A stretch of DNA of 64,000 nucleotides from Triplophysa rosa (lineage: Eukaryota; Chordata; Actinopteri; Cypriniformes; Nemacheilidae): positions 14,802,358-14,866,357 of the forward strand of contig NC_079898.1 of NCBI RefSeq assembly GCF_024868665.1. Direction: 5' to 3'. A program made the translations under genes and the position numbers. Numbering within the stretch: the stretch's first letter is position 1; each line of letters opens with the position of its first letter. Below the pieces are notes generated by a model. The model worked only from the letters and a program-made list of their open reading frames with translations. It was not told the origin of the DNA and ran no database searches. Of the stretch, positions 23,895 to 36,900 are shown in pieces.

Positions 23895-25648
23895 CAGGCT
23901 GTGCAAAATTCAAAATTTCAGAATTTAATTCAATTAAATGAATGAATTTGAATGTGAATTGACTCCACCCTACAGGATGTTGAATTAAATTGGAATTACA
24001 CGAAGTGGAATTGAATTAATTGCAATTCAGAGAAATTCATTCTTATCACATATCAGTGAGAATGTGATACTTTTAACATACATTTTTCTTCCTCACCAAA
24101 ATGAACGAGCACATATGTCCTTTTACGTGTGTTATCATTTTGCATATTGCTGTAATTACAAAAAACAAAAGTACAAACCAGCTCTGGCCCTCAATTAGCT
24201 TATTTCACTAGAGTGAACTCCAGACAAAGGCCCTGTCCCAAATGGAGCACTTGCGGTCTCGTGGACTTAAATTGCGCGTTCTCGCCAAGTCTACGAGTCT
24301 GTAGAGTGTCCCATTTGTCTTTTTAGCGCTCAGAAGTCTGCTCGCGAGCGCCTCCTTTGTGCCCTCGATGCGGTCTTCGGCGAAGCCCGCATTGAGTGAG
24401 ACTCCACTGAAGTCCCCTACCCAGGAATCCTTGAGAACGCCCAATCACAGAACGGATGGGAGGAGTGTCGTGGATGTCAGACATACGTAAACATGACGGA
24501 TACATTTTTAAATATATATTTTGATAAAATTCTAAATTAATTTATTAATTAGTTACTTAGTCATATTATTGCTTATTTATTTTCTATTAAGACAGCTATT
24601 CAAGAATAAAAACTTTTAATGCAGTGCATTATCTTACTTAAGGTAATAAGCCATGTTTTGTTGTAGATGTATATTGTCTCTGGGCTCTGTAAAGCTGAAC
24701 AACACAGCTTCTGTATTATAGAGAAATATTAAATAACAACATATATGCATATTAAGAACACATTATGCACATTAAGTATAGTGTAAACAAATTAATAAAT
24801 ATACATTCATGACGTCATGACAAATGAATGCATTACAAACATAAGTATCTATTGCATAATGCTCGGGTGGCATATCAACATATGAAATACAGAACAATAA
24901 AAACCGGCAGCTCCAGTCCCAAATAACAACAGTGGGATAACAAGTGGTCGACTTCACGCGACGCTGCGCAGACTGATCAGCGAATGACAACAAAGTACCG
25001 CGAGAGTGATTAGAAAGCACCGCTTGCTTTTTCCGGTGTGATGACCTCAAGTCTGTCCCAAAATGCACTCCCATGTACACTAGTGGACTTGTGCCTATAG
25101 TGCCCTATAGGTCTGCACTTCCTGACGTCACCAAGTGTGGACTCAGAGGAGGTCCACAAGACCGGAGTGCGCCATTTGGGACAGGGCCAAAATGTCCTAA
25201 ATGTTTGGTCAACCATTTTGAAGACTTGGATACAGCAAGGTATTCTGGGAAATGAAGTGATATCCTATCATTTTCCACAATTTGAAAGTTATTACAATTT
25301 TAATGATCTGTTTTATAGAGTATGTTTTTAATGTTAATTTGTGGTCAAAAATAGGCCTATTTACTATAATAAAGTATTGTGTACATAAAGTCCATACAAC
25401 AATATCTGTATGAAATTCATGTTGTAATCATATGTAATATATACTGTAAAGCTTCATTGTTAAATACACCTTAATTATGTATCATGAATTTCTTTGAATT
25501 TTATGGAATTACAATTCTACTTCCTGCAATTTGAATCTGAATTGCAATTCAGCTTCCTGTTTGCAATCTCAATTCAAATTCAAATTCAAGAAATGAATTG
25601 GAATTTAGGGGTCATTCTCAATTAAATTCTGAATTTTGTACAACCCTG
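23895..25648. mobile_element. Middle element of the nest (hAT-like CAGGG termini)
   Basis: The left end CAGGCTGTGCAAAATTCAAA and the complement of the right end (CAGGGTTGTACAAAATTCAG) pair over ~45 bp. Both arms are rich in GAATT/CAATT words (23910-24055 and 25480-25640). No clear 8-bp target duplication is visible, so the superfamily is tentative. It contains the 24229-25188 element. Confidence 0.7.
24229..25188. mobile_element. Innermost element of the nest (GGCCCTGTCCCAAATGG termini)
   Basis: A perfect 17-bp terminal inverted repeat, GGCCCTGTCCCAAATGG, lies at 24229-24245 and in complement at 25172-25188. Subterminal GC-rich blocks mention GGTCTCGTGGACTT and AAGTGTGGACTCAGAGG. The interior is AT-rich and non-coding. 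GC-rich ends produce several spurious reading frames. Confidence 0.85.
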
Positions 25649-25769
25649 GTATGCACATTTTATAAATGAGGCCCCTGATCTCCACATCGTTTTAGATTTA
25701 CCATGCCATAGTCTACACTTAAAAATCGAAGATTTAAATTTGAACTCAAACCTTTATCATCACATTTTT

Positions 25770-25860
25770 GGTAACACTTTACAATAAGGTTGTATTGATA
25801 ACATTAGTAAATGCATTAACCAACATACATTTTTGTTATTGTTAGAAATACAGAAATAAA
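25770..25860. mobile_element. Family D MITE, half copy
   Basis: GGTAACACTTTACAATAAGG followed by TTGTATTGATAACATTAGTAAATGC, the left arm of the family. The mirror right arm is not found. Confidence 0.65.
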
Positions 25861-26530
25861 AAATATATAACATTGGAATCATTTTAGTGAACTACAGATT
25901 ACACAATACAGACATCTGATATTACTGTAAACCTTCCACTATACTTCACATTGAATGTATTTTCTATTAACCATCCCCTTCAGAACAAAGGAGCGTACAG
26001 TATATGAAGTTGAAGCCTATAGCTGACATGACTGCAGCTCTCTCACATAAATGCCTACAAACACAGTGAGCTTGAGTGTGCCATCATTAAAGAGAGCAGC
26101 AGACCCTGCTGTGACTCTCCCTGACGTTAATAAATGGTGCGGCAAGCAGAAGCGTGTCCCTTCATTAGGCAGCTAGACCTGCCAACGACACAAGGGCCAG
26201 ATGTCACACAGGTTCATTCCTGTATGAACCTGTCCCCAGCAGCAGAGAGAGGAGGACAGAAGCACAAAGCATCTGAGGTCCATCTCTCTGACAGTGAATA
26301 AGCAGGTCTGATGTCTGACATCTGGCAGGCTGGAGCTAATGCGTGGCTGCAGTGAAGCTGAGAGGTGCTCTGTCAACTGGATTGTTTAGGGATTTTCAAC
26401 ATGACTGCATTCTCGTTGCATGCAAGGGAAAAATGTGTGTCCAAGTGTCATTGTTTGCTTTTGACAGCGTTAAAATTGGCATGTTAAAATAAAATCATAC
26501 AGATTTACAAATTATTGGCTATTGAGTACA
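25861..26530. other. Unique stretch with a perfect hairpin
   Basis: GC-richer than its neighbours at 26080-26380 and free of recognised repeats. 26208-26233 is a 10-bp perfect stem (ACAGGTTCAT / ATGAACCTGT) with a 6-base loop. A 10-bp inverted pair CCAGATGTCA / TGACATCTGG lies around it. Candidate conserved non-coding element. The stem is too short for a microRNA precursor. Confidence 0.35.
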
Positions 26531-26722
26531 CTAAACAATGTTGGGTTATTTTCAACCCAGCATTGAGTCAAAAAGGGACAAAAGGGTTGTTTCATCCCAA
26601 AATGCTGGGTTGTTAAACCCATTGTTAAGTCAAATATACTGTAAACCGTTTCATTTTTGGGGGTTAATTCAACCCAACAGCTGAGTTTGTCCCTTTCTGA
26701 CCCAGTGCTGCATATTTTGAGT
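26531..26722. mobile_element. Family C MITE (GGGTTATTTTCAACCCA), copy 1
   Basis: The left TTGGGTTATTTTCAACCCAG...AAAAAGGGACAA is mirrored by TTTGTCCCTTTCTGACCCAG on the right. The centre carries further CCCAAAATGCTGGGTTG motifs. Best-preserved sister at 41171-41391. Confidence 0.75.
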
Positions 26723-28528
26723 GTATTTAGAAGTTTGGCCAAATATGTGCATTGTGAACCAAGGCCATCTTCAGTACCTGGAAAGCACTACTGTTACCAT
26801 TCACATTCTTCTCAATGGCAAAGATCAGATAGGATCTCCTGTACGCAGTTTGAATTTTGCCATCAACTGTACACTGTAAAATATGTGTACAGATAGGGAA
26901 AAATATAATGAATTAATATGAAGGAATTTTCCCTATTGACTTTGTTAATACAGCTGTTTCACCTGTATTTTGCTACATTGCATTGAGTTGTGCTTTAGCG
27001 GTGAATGAAATGCCCATTCACAAGTTCACACTTACATATAATGAATAGAGAAAAGGTTATGCATATTAGGCGTGCTGTCTGAGGGGAGGGCTCCGAGTCC
27101 GGAACTTGGCCCCATGCTCAGGATTTTGCCCGAACCCAGAGAATCCCCCTTTTTTATGTAATGAATGGTGTGCAGCAGTCACAGCGTCTATCAGCAGGGT
27201 GTCACAGGCCAGTCGAACACTGAGTTCTTGGTACGTGGTACATCTTGGTAAGTATGGCAGTAGGTGCCAATCATGGTCAAGTCTTAAGGTTACAGTTAAA
27301 AGTCTCCAAGTCAGAGAATGTGGAAAATGGTTATGTGAAATAATCTTACCACAGTTTATTCCTGTTGCTCAATTGGTAGAGCATGTACAATGGTCCTAGA
27401 TTTGAGACCCATGGGGAAAACATACTGAAAAATAATATATAGATTAAACACACTGCAAATCACTTTGGACAAAAAGCATACATGAACATATTTATTGCTT
27501 CAAGAAACCTTATAAATGAAGTGTGCAGAAAGAAGTATGATTCTAAAATAATCAAACATGTTAATCTCTGTTGTGCGGAAGAGCTGCCAATGATTTAAAT
27601 GTATTTGTGTATTTTTTTCGGGGTTCACAAAGAGCATGTTGCGTATTTATTACTGACATTCAGACTATGTTTAATAAATCATCTGACCACACCTTTAAAA
27701 TTAAAGCAACGCCAATATATTTATTTATTTCATATTTGTATTCTTGAGGTCAATGATCACATCTGACACCACTATACTGTAACCACCCTGCAAAACACTC
27801 TGACTAAATAAAGGTTCCATAGACAAAAGATATATTGAGTATTGTGTGTCTGTCTTTCGAACGATTAAAAGGAAAAACACTGGACGAAATTTAATCTGCT
27901 CTCAAAATATTGATCTAAAAAATGAACTTTCAGAGCAGAAACGGCGAAGAGAGCGAGAGCGGAAGCTTTCAGCGAGATAAAACAAAGCAGCGCAGAAGTT
28001 CAAACAGTGGTGGTTCCTCCTGGTTGGAGACAGGTAGCTTTGTTTAAACAGTAAGTGTCATTTGATGAGCTGCAGTCTTATCTCACAACACAGTTTAAAT
28101 GGGAACTTGATGAAACAGAATTCATTGTTTTTTTCGGGCAGGATTCCAGGCTGGGATGTGAGGATATAAGTATGACAGCTTAAACAAGTTCTCGTCATTG
28201 CTAGCACATATGTGAGATTTGGAAATGTGGCGCTCAGAGCGTGAACTGGAATGTATCCAGACTGTAGCATCCCAGAAGCACTTCACATTCCAGGACCGTG
28301 CCAATTTATTTTTGTTGACATGAACTTTGAGATAGTTTTAGATGTGCGACCGACACCAATGTAATACATTCTCAATTTCTTTTTACTTCTAACAAAGCAG
28401 GGATCCGGGTTGAATAAACACACCCTTAAAAATGTCCTTGTTCAAAATGTTCAAATCTCTTTCTCACACATAATATGCATTGATGTTGTATAATAATGAT
28501 CTGCGTAGCCTTGTTTCTCTACAGTAAA
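26723..28528. other. Intergenic with a SINE remnant
   Basis: Besides the SINE at 27361 there is a GC-rich block at 27070-27150 (GAGGGGAGGGCTCCGAG...) with the look of an old retroelement piece that I cannot name. No gene. Confidence 0.45.
27361..27432 (+). repeat. tRNA-derived SINE remnant
   Basis: CTGTTGCTCAATTGGTAGAG resembles a tRNA 5' half with A box, and TTTGAGACCCATGGGG occupies the B-box position but is degraded. It matches the head of the SINE at 55706-55830. It lacks acceptor-stem pairing, so it is not a functional tRNA. Confidence 0.65.
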
Positions 28529-28821
28529 GGGTCATTCACACAGAACGAGTCTTTGCGTCTAAAAACGCGAGACGCAGCGTACAGGAATGGTTTTTTAAAA
28601 AAGCGCAGCATATAACGCGATGGTTTTGAGACGTCTCCGCCATGTCATGCCAACTTACTACTTTAAAAAGAAGCTTGCAACGCCTGCCCCACCTCCAAAT
28701 TCTTCTGATTGGTCCAATGCTTTGGAATTGACATTGATGAGCAGCGCTGCATCTAAATTGAAATTCTTTTAACTTGACACAGCCTCTTAAAACCGTGGCG
28801 CTTAGGTGCAAAGACGCAAGA
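28529..28821. repeat. Dispersed repeat (family J), copy 1
   Basis: GGGTCATTCACACAGAACGA, GTCTTTGCGTCTAAAA and AACGCCTGCCCCACC recur in the same order at 35329-35530. The right end (GTGCAAAGACGC) partly mirrors the left (GCGTCTTTGC-type), suggesting a transposon. Confidence 0.6.
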
Positions 28822-28917
28822 ATAATGGTAGAATTATAGAATAAGAATAACGCAGAGCGTAATGGTCATGCACGTCCGTCAGTGTTTACATAAATAAACA
28901 ATGGAAAAATAGCGCGT

Positions 28918-29322
28918 TAGGGCTGTCGCGATAAACCGACGATAATATCACGTGATTATGCACAGCTTTTGAGTGAAGTACGGAAATTGCTGCTGCATCC
29001 GAAAGCCAGAGGGCGCTCTCGTGCCTAAACTCCAAATACGCACTGCAGAAGAAGACCATAACACGTTCTAGAATCTAGGAAATGTCTATGGACATCTTTT
29101 TATCACTGTTACTCAAGCCTCATCAGGTATATTTATGATAATAAAGTATATTTATAATGATCATGCTTGACGGCTTTTAGATCCAGCAGCATTTGCTACT
29201 GATCCCAGAGCCGTGCATCACGGACAAGCTACGCATTAAAAAATATCGACACATTGCATATCACAGCCAGTTTGATTTCAATAGGAATTAGTGGTATCGC
29301 GATAAATTACCGTGCAGCCCTG
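28918..29322. mobile_element. Inverted-repeat element (AGGGCTG..GCGATAAA termini)
   Basis: The left TAGGGCTGTCGCGATAAACC and the complement of the right end (AGGGCTGCACGGTAATTTAT...) form imperfect inverted repeats, both with a CGCGATA block nearby. 405 bp, non-coding. Similar elements are frequent in fish. Confidence 0.6.
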
Positions 29323-29849
29323 GATGATGGCCCCAAAGACAAATTAATATCTGAGTGTGTTTCAAATCATATACAGAAATATGTTGTTTTTTATATGAAG
29401 TGCTTTCTGAATACAACAATACTACCGGATTATTTAAAAAAAATCCTTGGGCCTTGGAACACTATAGCAACCACTAAAGCATAGATGTATTTCACATCTT
29501 ACATTTTTCTGTATTAGTTTTGACATTTTTAACATGGTGAAACAACCCAAGCAAACAAGAAATGCAATTTGTTTTAGAGCCACAGTAAAATGGCTTTCCA
29601 GCCTCATGTTGCTTGCAAATTGTTTATATGGAGAGCACTTCTGATCAGTATTATAGTACAGTGAAGCCCATTTTGACAGCTGCTTAAAATATCCATGAAA
29701 AAGCTGTTAAAATCTCAGCGTAGTCAAGGACATTCCACCGATTCACATAACAGCCAAACTTCAAACATGTCATAGAAAGAGTTTGAAAAATTTCCAAGAA
29801 TTTCTAGTCCACATGCGCTAGACTTTTCTGTCAAAAAGATAAACATTTT

Positions 29850-30193
29850 TTTTAAAGCGTTCCAACAGGCTGACTAACTTTAAAGTACACCGTATCTTCC
29901 CAACCACAGGTAAAGTCTCCCGGAATGGAATATTTTATGACATGTTTAGGAAAGCTGCTTGTGAAAACCAGTGCTGTTTCCTGAGGTAGGCGACACGACT
30001 TGTACAGTCTTGACAGAAGAACCTTGTAATCAGAGCCATTGAGAGAGAGTTCTGCCAACTCCGTTGACTCCAATGGAACAGTTTTTTCACAGCAAGATCT
30101 CAATAGTTCCTGGAAGTTACTAGTTACGCATGGAGCTGAAACTAAACAGACCAACTGAGGTAAACTTCGAACCCATTTAAAGACGAAAGCCAT
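29850..30193 (-). repeat. Dispersed repeat (family K), uninterrupted copy
   Basis: On the - strand it carries AACTTCCAGGAACTATTGAG, then GAGTTGGCAGAACTCTCTCT followed by CAATGGCTCTG. The same order appears on the + strand at 30243-30326 and after 30973, interrupted there by a MITE. It has a 113-codon open frame on the - strand, but I recognise no domain and do not call it a gene. Confidence 0.45.
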
Positions 30194-30326
30194 TTAATGA
30201 ATAAAAAATGAAAGAAAGAAAGCATTTAAAGAGAAAACATAACTTCCTGGAACTATCTAAAGGATCCATGAATCACGTGACGCTCCAGCGTTTTGGACTT
30301 CCGTTGGCAGAACTCTCTCTCTCAAT

Positions 30327-30973
30327 AGCTGTGTCTCGTTTCGTAAGGCTGAGTCCTTGTGTCCTCCAGAGGTATCATCCTCTAAAGGATGAGGTATACG
30401 GAGGATTCTCAAATTAGAATTAAACGAGACATCCTTCCTAGGACATACTGGCAGAAAAGGAAACAGGAAGTACCACGTTGCTATGACAACACGTTGCACT
30501 CGCACATCTGTCAAATTAATTACAATGATTTTACATGATTTAAGAGGTAAAAAGTTGGTTACTTTCTACCCTAAACAATGCCAAAATAAACAATTTTTGC
30601 CTTACTGTTTCAAAACGTTTAAAAATCACCAAACACTTGTAAACCTATTTACTACATATGCCTGCTAAGACAAAAAAACGTGACACAAATTGTAAACTGT
30701 TAACATTTAAACACCACATATTTGATTGAACGTGCAGCTGTTGCCGTTTATTCAAATAACAGACGTTGGCCGACGCAAAGAATTGTGGGTTATCTCTAGC
30801 AACGAATTCGGATACAGCTCATGTGTCCTCCGAATTCCTGTCAAAGAAGGTCGCATTTGAAGGGTGCCTCCGGAGAGTCCTACCTGATTTTATGAAACGA
30901 GACAGCCATGATGACATAGCAGCCTTCGAGTGAGACCTCTGGAGGACGCAGCCTTACGAAATGAGACACAGCC
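30327..30973. mobile_element. Long-TIR MITE (GCTGTGTCTC termini) inside family K copy
   Basis: About 40-bp inverted ends: AGCTGTGTCTCGTTTCGTAA on the left and the complement GGCTGTGTCTCATTTCGTAA on the right, both continuing to GTCCTCCAGAGG. AAT flanks both sides (30324-30326, 30974-30976). Removing the element restores CTCTCTCAATGGCTCTG, which exists uninterrupted in the inverted family K copy at 30031-30060. This is good evidence for the insertion point. Confidence 0.85.
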
Positions 30974-30976
30974 AAT

Positions 30977-33900
30977 GGCTCTGCTTGTAATGAGCTTCAG
31001 TGAGATTTTCACCAGCTGTTCGTAATTAAGGATTCATTCTCGAATGCGACAACAAGCGCACGCAAACCAACTCTCACCACAGCTATACTGTACACAGGCG
31101 TCACAGTAACATGCCTCCATCCGTCCAATAATTAAACAGTCATCTGCCTATTCTGACAGTCCAATGTCTCAGTCATTTTTCTATATTTAGCAAAGCTGTA
31201 ATGTACCATTTAGAAAACAATGTCTTTGTTTCAATGGGTTCTTTGGGTTCAATGTCTGCCAGAAAGAGGTTTTTGAAGCTTTTGAGTTCAGGCGCATGCG
31301 TGCCGTTCAACAATGAATGCCGTCACTGGAACTATTGTTTCACTGGCAGCCACTGCGGAGTCGCTGTATTTCAAGCCACCAGGTTTGATCCTAATGTCTA
31401 CAGACCGCTGTGTCAAAACATAAGGGGCAAAATTATTCTTGAGATGTGAAGAGAGGGGGAAATGATTTTATTGGAGATTTATAGTGAAGGTCATGTGCTG
31501 TTTTGTCTTTGAAGTGTGTTGTCACATGCATGTTCTCACTGCAGGGATGAAAACACATGACAGCTTGATGTATATCCCTCACGTCACACACTTGAGAGTT
31601 CATGATCCATCACAGTCATGTGTCATGTGGATCACCAGCCTTTGCTCACGGTTTGTCAAAGTCTTTTAAAGTCATAGGCTTGTATATTTTGATGGGTTGT
31701 TCTGCGTGTTCTTTAGGAAAGTTAATGAAGTTTGCTTTAGGAATGTTGGGATACTTTTGTGCTGGAAACATGACTCAAAATGTGACAAGTTAATATAACG
31801 ACACAAACAATGTTGAATACAAGTACAAGGTTGACGAACAACAAAGCTGATTTGACACATGTCGGTACCCATTACCAACGTTGACTCATTGACTGTCAAT
31901 TAGGCAAAATTCACTTTGTGTCGTTTGTGTACATTTTCATCTAATTCGCTTAGAGAGTGAATTAAATAGGAAGTGAAGGAGTGTGCACATACACCGACAT
32001 GTGCTTATTCAAGAGCACCATTGCAAATTAATAACTCCAGACATTTCAAAAGCACCCACAGCAACATTAGAAAAAATGTGTTTTGTATAGTCAATAGGAG
32101 TTAGGTTCAGTAATGCATTTGTGCTCTAGGACCCCAGAGGGTTGAAAATAAATTAAGACAAAGGCTTTATGGAGTATTGATAAATCACTTAAAACGCTCT
32201 TCACTTTTTTCGAGAAAGGATTTGTTTGGAAACCATCTCTGAATGCCAAGGGCAATGGTAGTCCTATGCCACAGTCCAGATATCAGCAGATTATTACTTC
32301 CTCCACCGAACTGCTTTTGTTGATATGTGGGAATTCCCAGAGGGCGAGTGCCATAAGCTGTTGAAGTCGACTATGAGCTTGCGTTGACCTCACCTTATCA
32401 ATGTGGCAAGCCCTGCAGCCGCGTTTGCTTGGCTTTTGTCTCTTGTGAAAACACTGCACCTCCATTTCTGCAAGAAATTAAAGTGAAATCTCGGGGACCT
32501 TCAAACAGAGAGACTTTGACATTTTCTAATTTCCCTTCATTTTGCTCAAAACAGTTTCTCCTTGGTATTTAGTGCATCGTAAAAATAGGCACGAGGGCAG
32601 AGAGTTATCTTTGTGAATGATAAAATCATCCGGTTGGCCGTTTGCTGACAGCTGTCATAAAGATTGATAAATTGATAGCAGAGTCATATCAAAATCCGTT
32701 GAAATGGTTTTCTGAGAGAGAAAAGTATTTTTTATTGAATCTATGTTCTTGATTTTATACCAGTTACCAACTGAAAATATTATTTAGAGTAAATAAAATA
32801 TTATAAACATATGATTCCTCTGTAGGAAATATGACAAACGTATCACAAGAAACTATGAGAAAACCAATGAGATATTTAAATATACAGTATAGTGCTTGAA
32901 TATGCTTTGTTTTGCAAGTTCCACTAAATAAGCTCATTGCATTTGTTTTGTCACACACATTTTTGTGCTTCAGAAGACCCACTGGAGTTGTTAATACTTT
33001 TATAATGCCGTTTATGATGGATGGAAGTGCATCAAATTTTAGGATCACTTGACCTGCAACCTGTTTACTTGGATTACATAATTAAAAAGAAGCAGCCAGT
33101 AAGAGTCCAAAGTAGAAAAATATTTCAGTAATGTTTAGAAAGCTTCACAGGTTGAGGCCTCAAGAAGCTGGAGTGCCAAGTGTACAATTTTGCCAATTCA
33201 AGTCAAAGGGTGGCTACTCCAAGTATAAACTTGGAGTTCATTTATTTTGGATGCTTTAAGTCACAGAATAATTCCCACAGTTACTATGGTGTTACTTTAT
33301 TCACAATATTAGCTAAAATGTGGGAAAAATCTAAATAAAGACGGAATGATCCGAGAGTATAATAAAGTGACAAGAAATCACAGCCATTCACATCTGAGAA
33401 GGCACGAGGGTGAACAAATGAGAGGTGAACTATCATTTACTCATTTTAACAATAGAAAACCCAAGAGCCCTGATCTTCTTTTCTTTCAAAAGTCCTTACA
33501 ACAGCATTTTGTAACCTATTAGCTATTTACATTATGTTCCTGTGTTAAAGGTGTTTGATGGTAAATTGTGCCCTTGAACTCATGATATCGCCCATGCTGT
33601 GGTCCACCTGTAGTGTTAAACTTTGAATAAATGACAGGGAAAAATGTCTCCTCAGAAGCTTAAAGAACCCCATCTGGGATGAAGAATTAGCTCCTTTGGG
33701 GGCCCTTTTCTGTGAAACAACTTGTGAAAAGTTGCACGAGAGCTGCCCATGGGAATAAGCCACTCATTTATTTGGAACAGTGCGAAAAGAACATGATTGG
33801 CTGGTAATCTTTTCTGCTTGATCTCTCCTCTTGACATTACCAATATTATTCATCGTGCAATGTCAAGAGGACAATTACAGCCACGAGTGTAACTGAGTTC

Positions 33901-36900
33901 TGGTGAGGGCTGTCCAAAAAAATGTGGGTGGAAACCAAACATATGCAAGTTGTAAAATCAGAGATGTGATTGAAAAAAGCTCATTAACTGCTGAAAGATA
34001 CATAAATGTCAAATGTTCTTAGTCACTCACAAGTAGATATCTGCCAAAATTACATTAATATAACAGTTTCTCTTTGCTGTTGTAGCTACGTTTTCAAGCT
34101 CAATGCAAGCAGTGTTGCTGCCAAGGAGGTGCAAACTGTTCTTCAGCGAGGCAAGTGCCTCATTATAATTCTCCATCCCAAACGCCACTGAAGTCCTTGT
34201 GCCGACACAGAACACATGTCAAGAGTGATAAAGGCCACCTCCCTGAACGTGTGGTTGGGATCCAGAGAGAGGAAACGCTTGATTCGGCATGCTACACAAA
34301 AGAGCTACATACTGCAGATTCCTGCTTTCAGGACCATTTCTTGTCAAGAACACACAAATGACCAAAACACCAAAATATGTAAATGTCTTCCATTAGAGAA
34401 AACGTCTGAAGATACATTCATCTTGGCATGTCAATAAATGATTTATTTCAAATATGTATGCATATTTAAAACTGTAAACAAAAGTCCGTCTGCACACGTT
34501 GCCATGGTGACAAGAAAAAGATCATCTCAAACAGTCTGACTATCACAGAGAAAGACAACACAGACGCTGCGTCTGAAATGTTAAATTACAAGTACGAATT
34601 AAAGCAATATGAGGTTCATCTATGTCACAGTTTTCAATCCCACACGCCAGATGCAAACTCACTGAAAGGTAAACTCATTTCAATCAACACACAGGTCAGT
34701 TTGAGAAAGCAGTAAGGTTATTTAGGAATAGCATTTGTAGGTTTATTAACGCTAGCTTACAGATGACAACATGTCGAGTCTGTCAATCAATCTAAAAAAA
34801 TATTGAATCTGTCAATCTTAATCCATCTGTGCATTTATGCAGAACATCTGACTGGTTTTATGATGCTATTGTCCAAAAGCATTGATAATAATAGATGTTT
34901 TTATGTCAGTTTTTCATGAAAAGTGGACTTATTTTAATAACAGGAGTCTTATTTCTCTGAGATGAGGGACAGAGTGTAAATGTGGTTATTTATCTTGTTA
35001 ATTGGAGAATTGGCACTCTTGTGCCGTGTGTCTGTAATGCTGTTTTAATTGGTTGTTAGAAAGGTCATGAGGGTGAATGTTCTCCATCTGTAATGGCAGA
35101 AAAGCAGCTTTCAAATCATACGCTTACAATATCCGTCTACAAACCTTCTCTCAAGCCTATTTCATATATGGCCCTTTGCATTTTATCTCATCTTAACGTT
35201 AAACTGCATGAAATACCTAACATCTCTACAGACATGGTATAAATCTTTTTTACAATAATAAAATATTGAAAGAGTCATTTGTCAAAGCTGTTGATTTGTC
35301 CATTGTTGTTGTCCACTACCATACCCTAGAGCCATTGACACAGAACTTGTCTTTGCGTCTAAAAGCACAGCAGCGCTCCGGAATGGTTAACAAAGGAAAG
35401 AACGTGAACGTGAGTGTCTCAAGGCACGCTTTGATCAGAGAAATGACCATGACAACTTCTGTAAACAAAATCTAGCAACGCTTGCCACACCTTTGGGGTC
35501 TTCTGACTGCTGTGGAACTGGAATTTGGTATATGTAACTATATTGGGCATATAAAACTACATCGGGTGTCCGCCATTTTGTAGCGTTGTCCGAATTCTGA
35601 GTGAACAACTCATTCTCTACATTTGTTGACTACTTTCTACCCACAATGCACTCGGATTTTGAGTGTACATCTGATGTACCCTCGCTCACTCACTATTTCC
35701 CATGATACACAAATCAATCGCCTGATTAGAATCAACTAGAGGACACTGACCGTTAATACCATGAATGTACGTTTATACAATTGTGTTTGTTCTTGTTTAC
35801 GGTTATTTTCAACGTTTTAAGAATAAACAGATTAAACAGTAGAGCTTTGATTTAAATATAAATAATTTTATTAACGTAATAAATAAATCTAATAATAAAT
35901 AAACATAACAAACAATTGTTTTGTTCTCATAATTACAAACTAATACAATAAACAAAAAAACTTAACGACACAATCTCACAGCAAAAATGTAACTTTTTTA
36001 TAACTGTTTCTTATAATTAGCATTTCACTGACAGCTGTATTTTCGAAACCGTTTTTCATCTGTAGCTGCCATTTAATATATATTCCTGGATGTATATACA
36101 AGTGTTCCATTATGTCATAATAAAATGGAGCTGTTCCATTATCTTCTTTGTAATGAGGCATCTATTCAGATAAGCGGGAACTTATATTGAGACGTGAGAA
36201 TGTTTGCAATGTGCATTACTGGTATCAGATTTCCTCACAGGGATAAACGGGTGTCCGGGAAGGAAAAGCGATTTAAAAAACTGTTGTTTGCTTTGTTAAA
36301 GCTGTAAGGTCTGAGAGAAAAAAGCAATCACGCCTCACCCTCTGTTCCTCTGTCAGACAGAACTGTGACGGTTGCCATCTCGCTATGGAAGTCATTTTTT
36401 CAGCCATCTGACTTTTATTGTGATGTATTTATTTACGGCCACAACAAACTCAACGCCTTGATTCTATTTTTTTCCTTTTAATCTATCAATGTCACAGGGC
36501 AGTCTGTGGGATTATGGGTAACTGGGTCTGGACACGGCCTCCTGGTCTTTATCTCTGCTCCACTTAAGTCGAGCTGACTCTCTCACTCTGTGTCGGGTTC
36601 AAACACAGATACACACACAGGCATCCCCCAAATCCCAGCCGATGAAAAGAGAACGAGAAAGGCACTCAGCCAGTTGATTGTCAGTGCCATTATGTCTTCC
36701 CAGCATCCTCCAAGGACTCCACTCTTTCAATTCACTCTATTAAAATGAGTCTTTTCCAGTCTCCAGTTTGCCCTTTTGATGTGTCACATTCTGATGTAGA
36801 CTTGTTTTTAATACAAGTGACAGTATCCACTTAACTGTACAGTCAGGAAAAAGGAAGTGTTTTTCTGTACTGAAATTCTGGAACAGGGACATTTGATTGC

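Larger units (their letters stand above)
23026..25675. mobile_element. Outermost element of a three-level transposon nest
   Basis: The ends are GGGGCCTCGTTTATGTAGAA and the complement of TTTTATAAATGAGGCCCC, an inverted repeat seen in fish MITEs with GCGTACGC-like interiors (here GAACGTATGCACAG and ACACACGTACGCC). The right arm is almost wholly replaced by the element at 23895-25648. The total of 2,650 bp includes both nested insertions. Confidence 0.7.

Noticed and set aside
27361..27432. Possible tRNA gene
   Set aside because: The head looks tRNA-like but the B box is degraded and there is no acceptor stem. It matches the SINE at 55706.
33400..33440. Family A-like words (GAGGGTGAACAAATGAGAGG)
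   Set aside because: Only one arm and too short to separate from chance.
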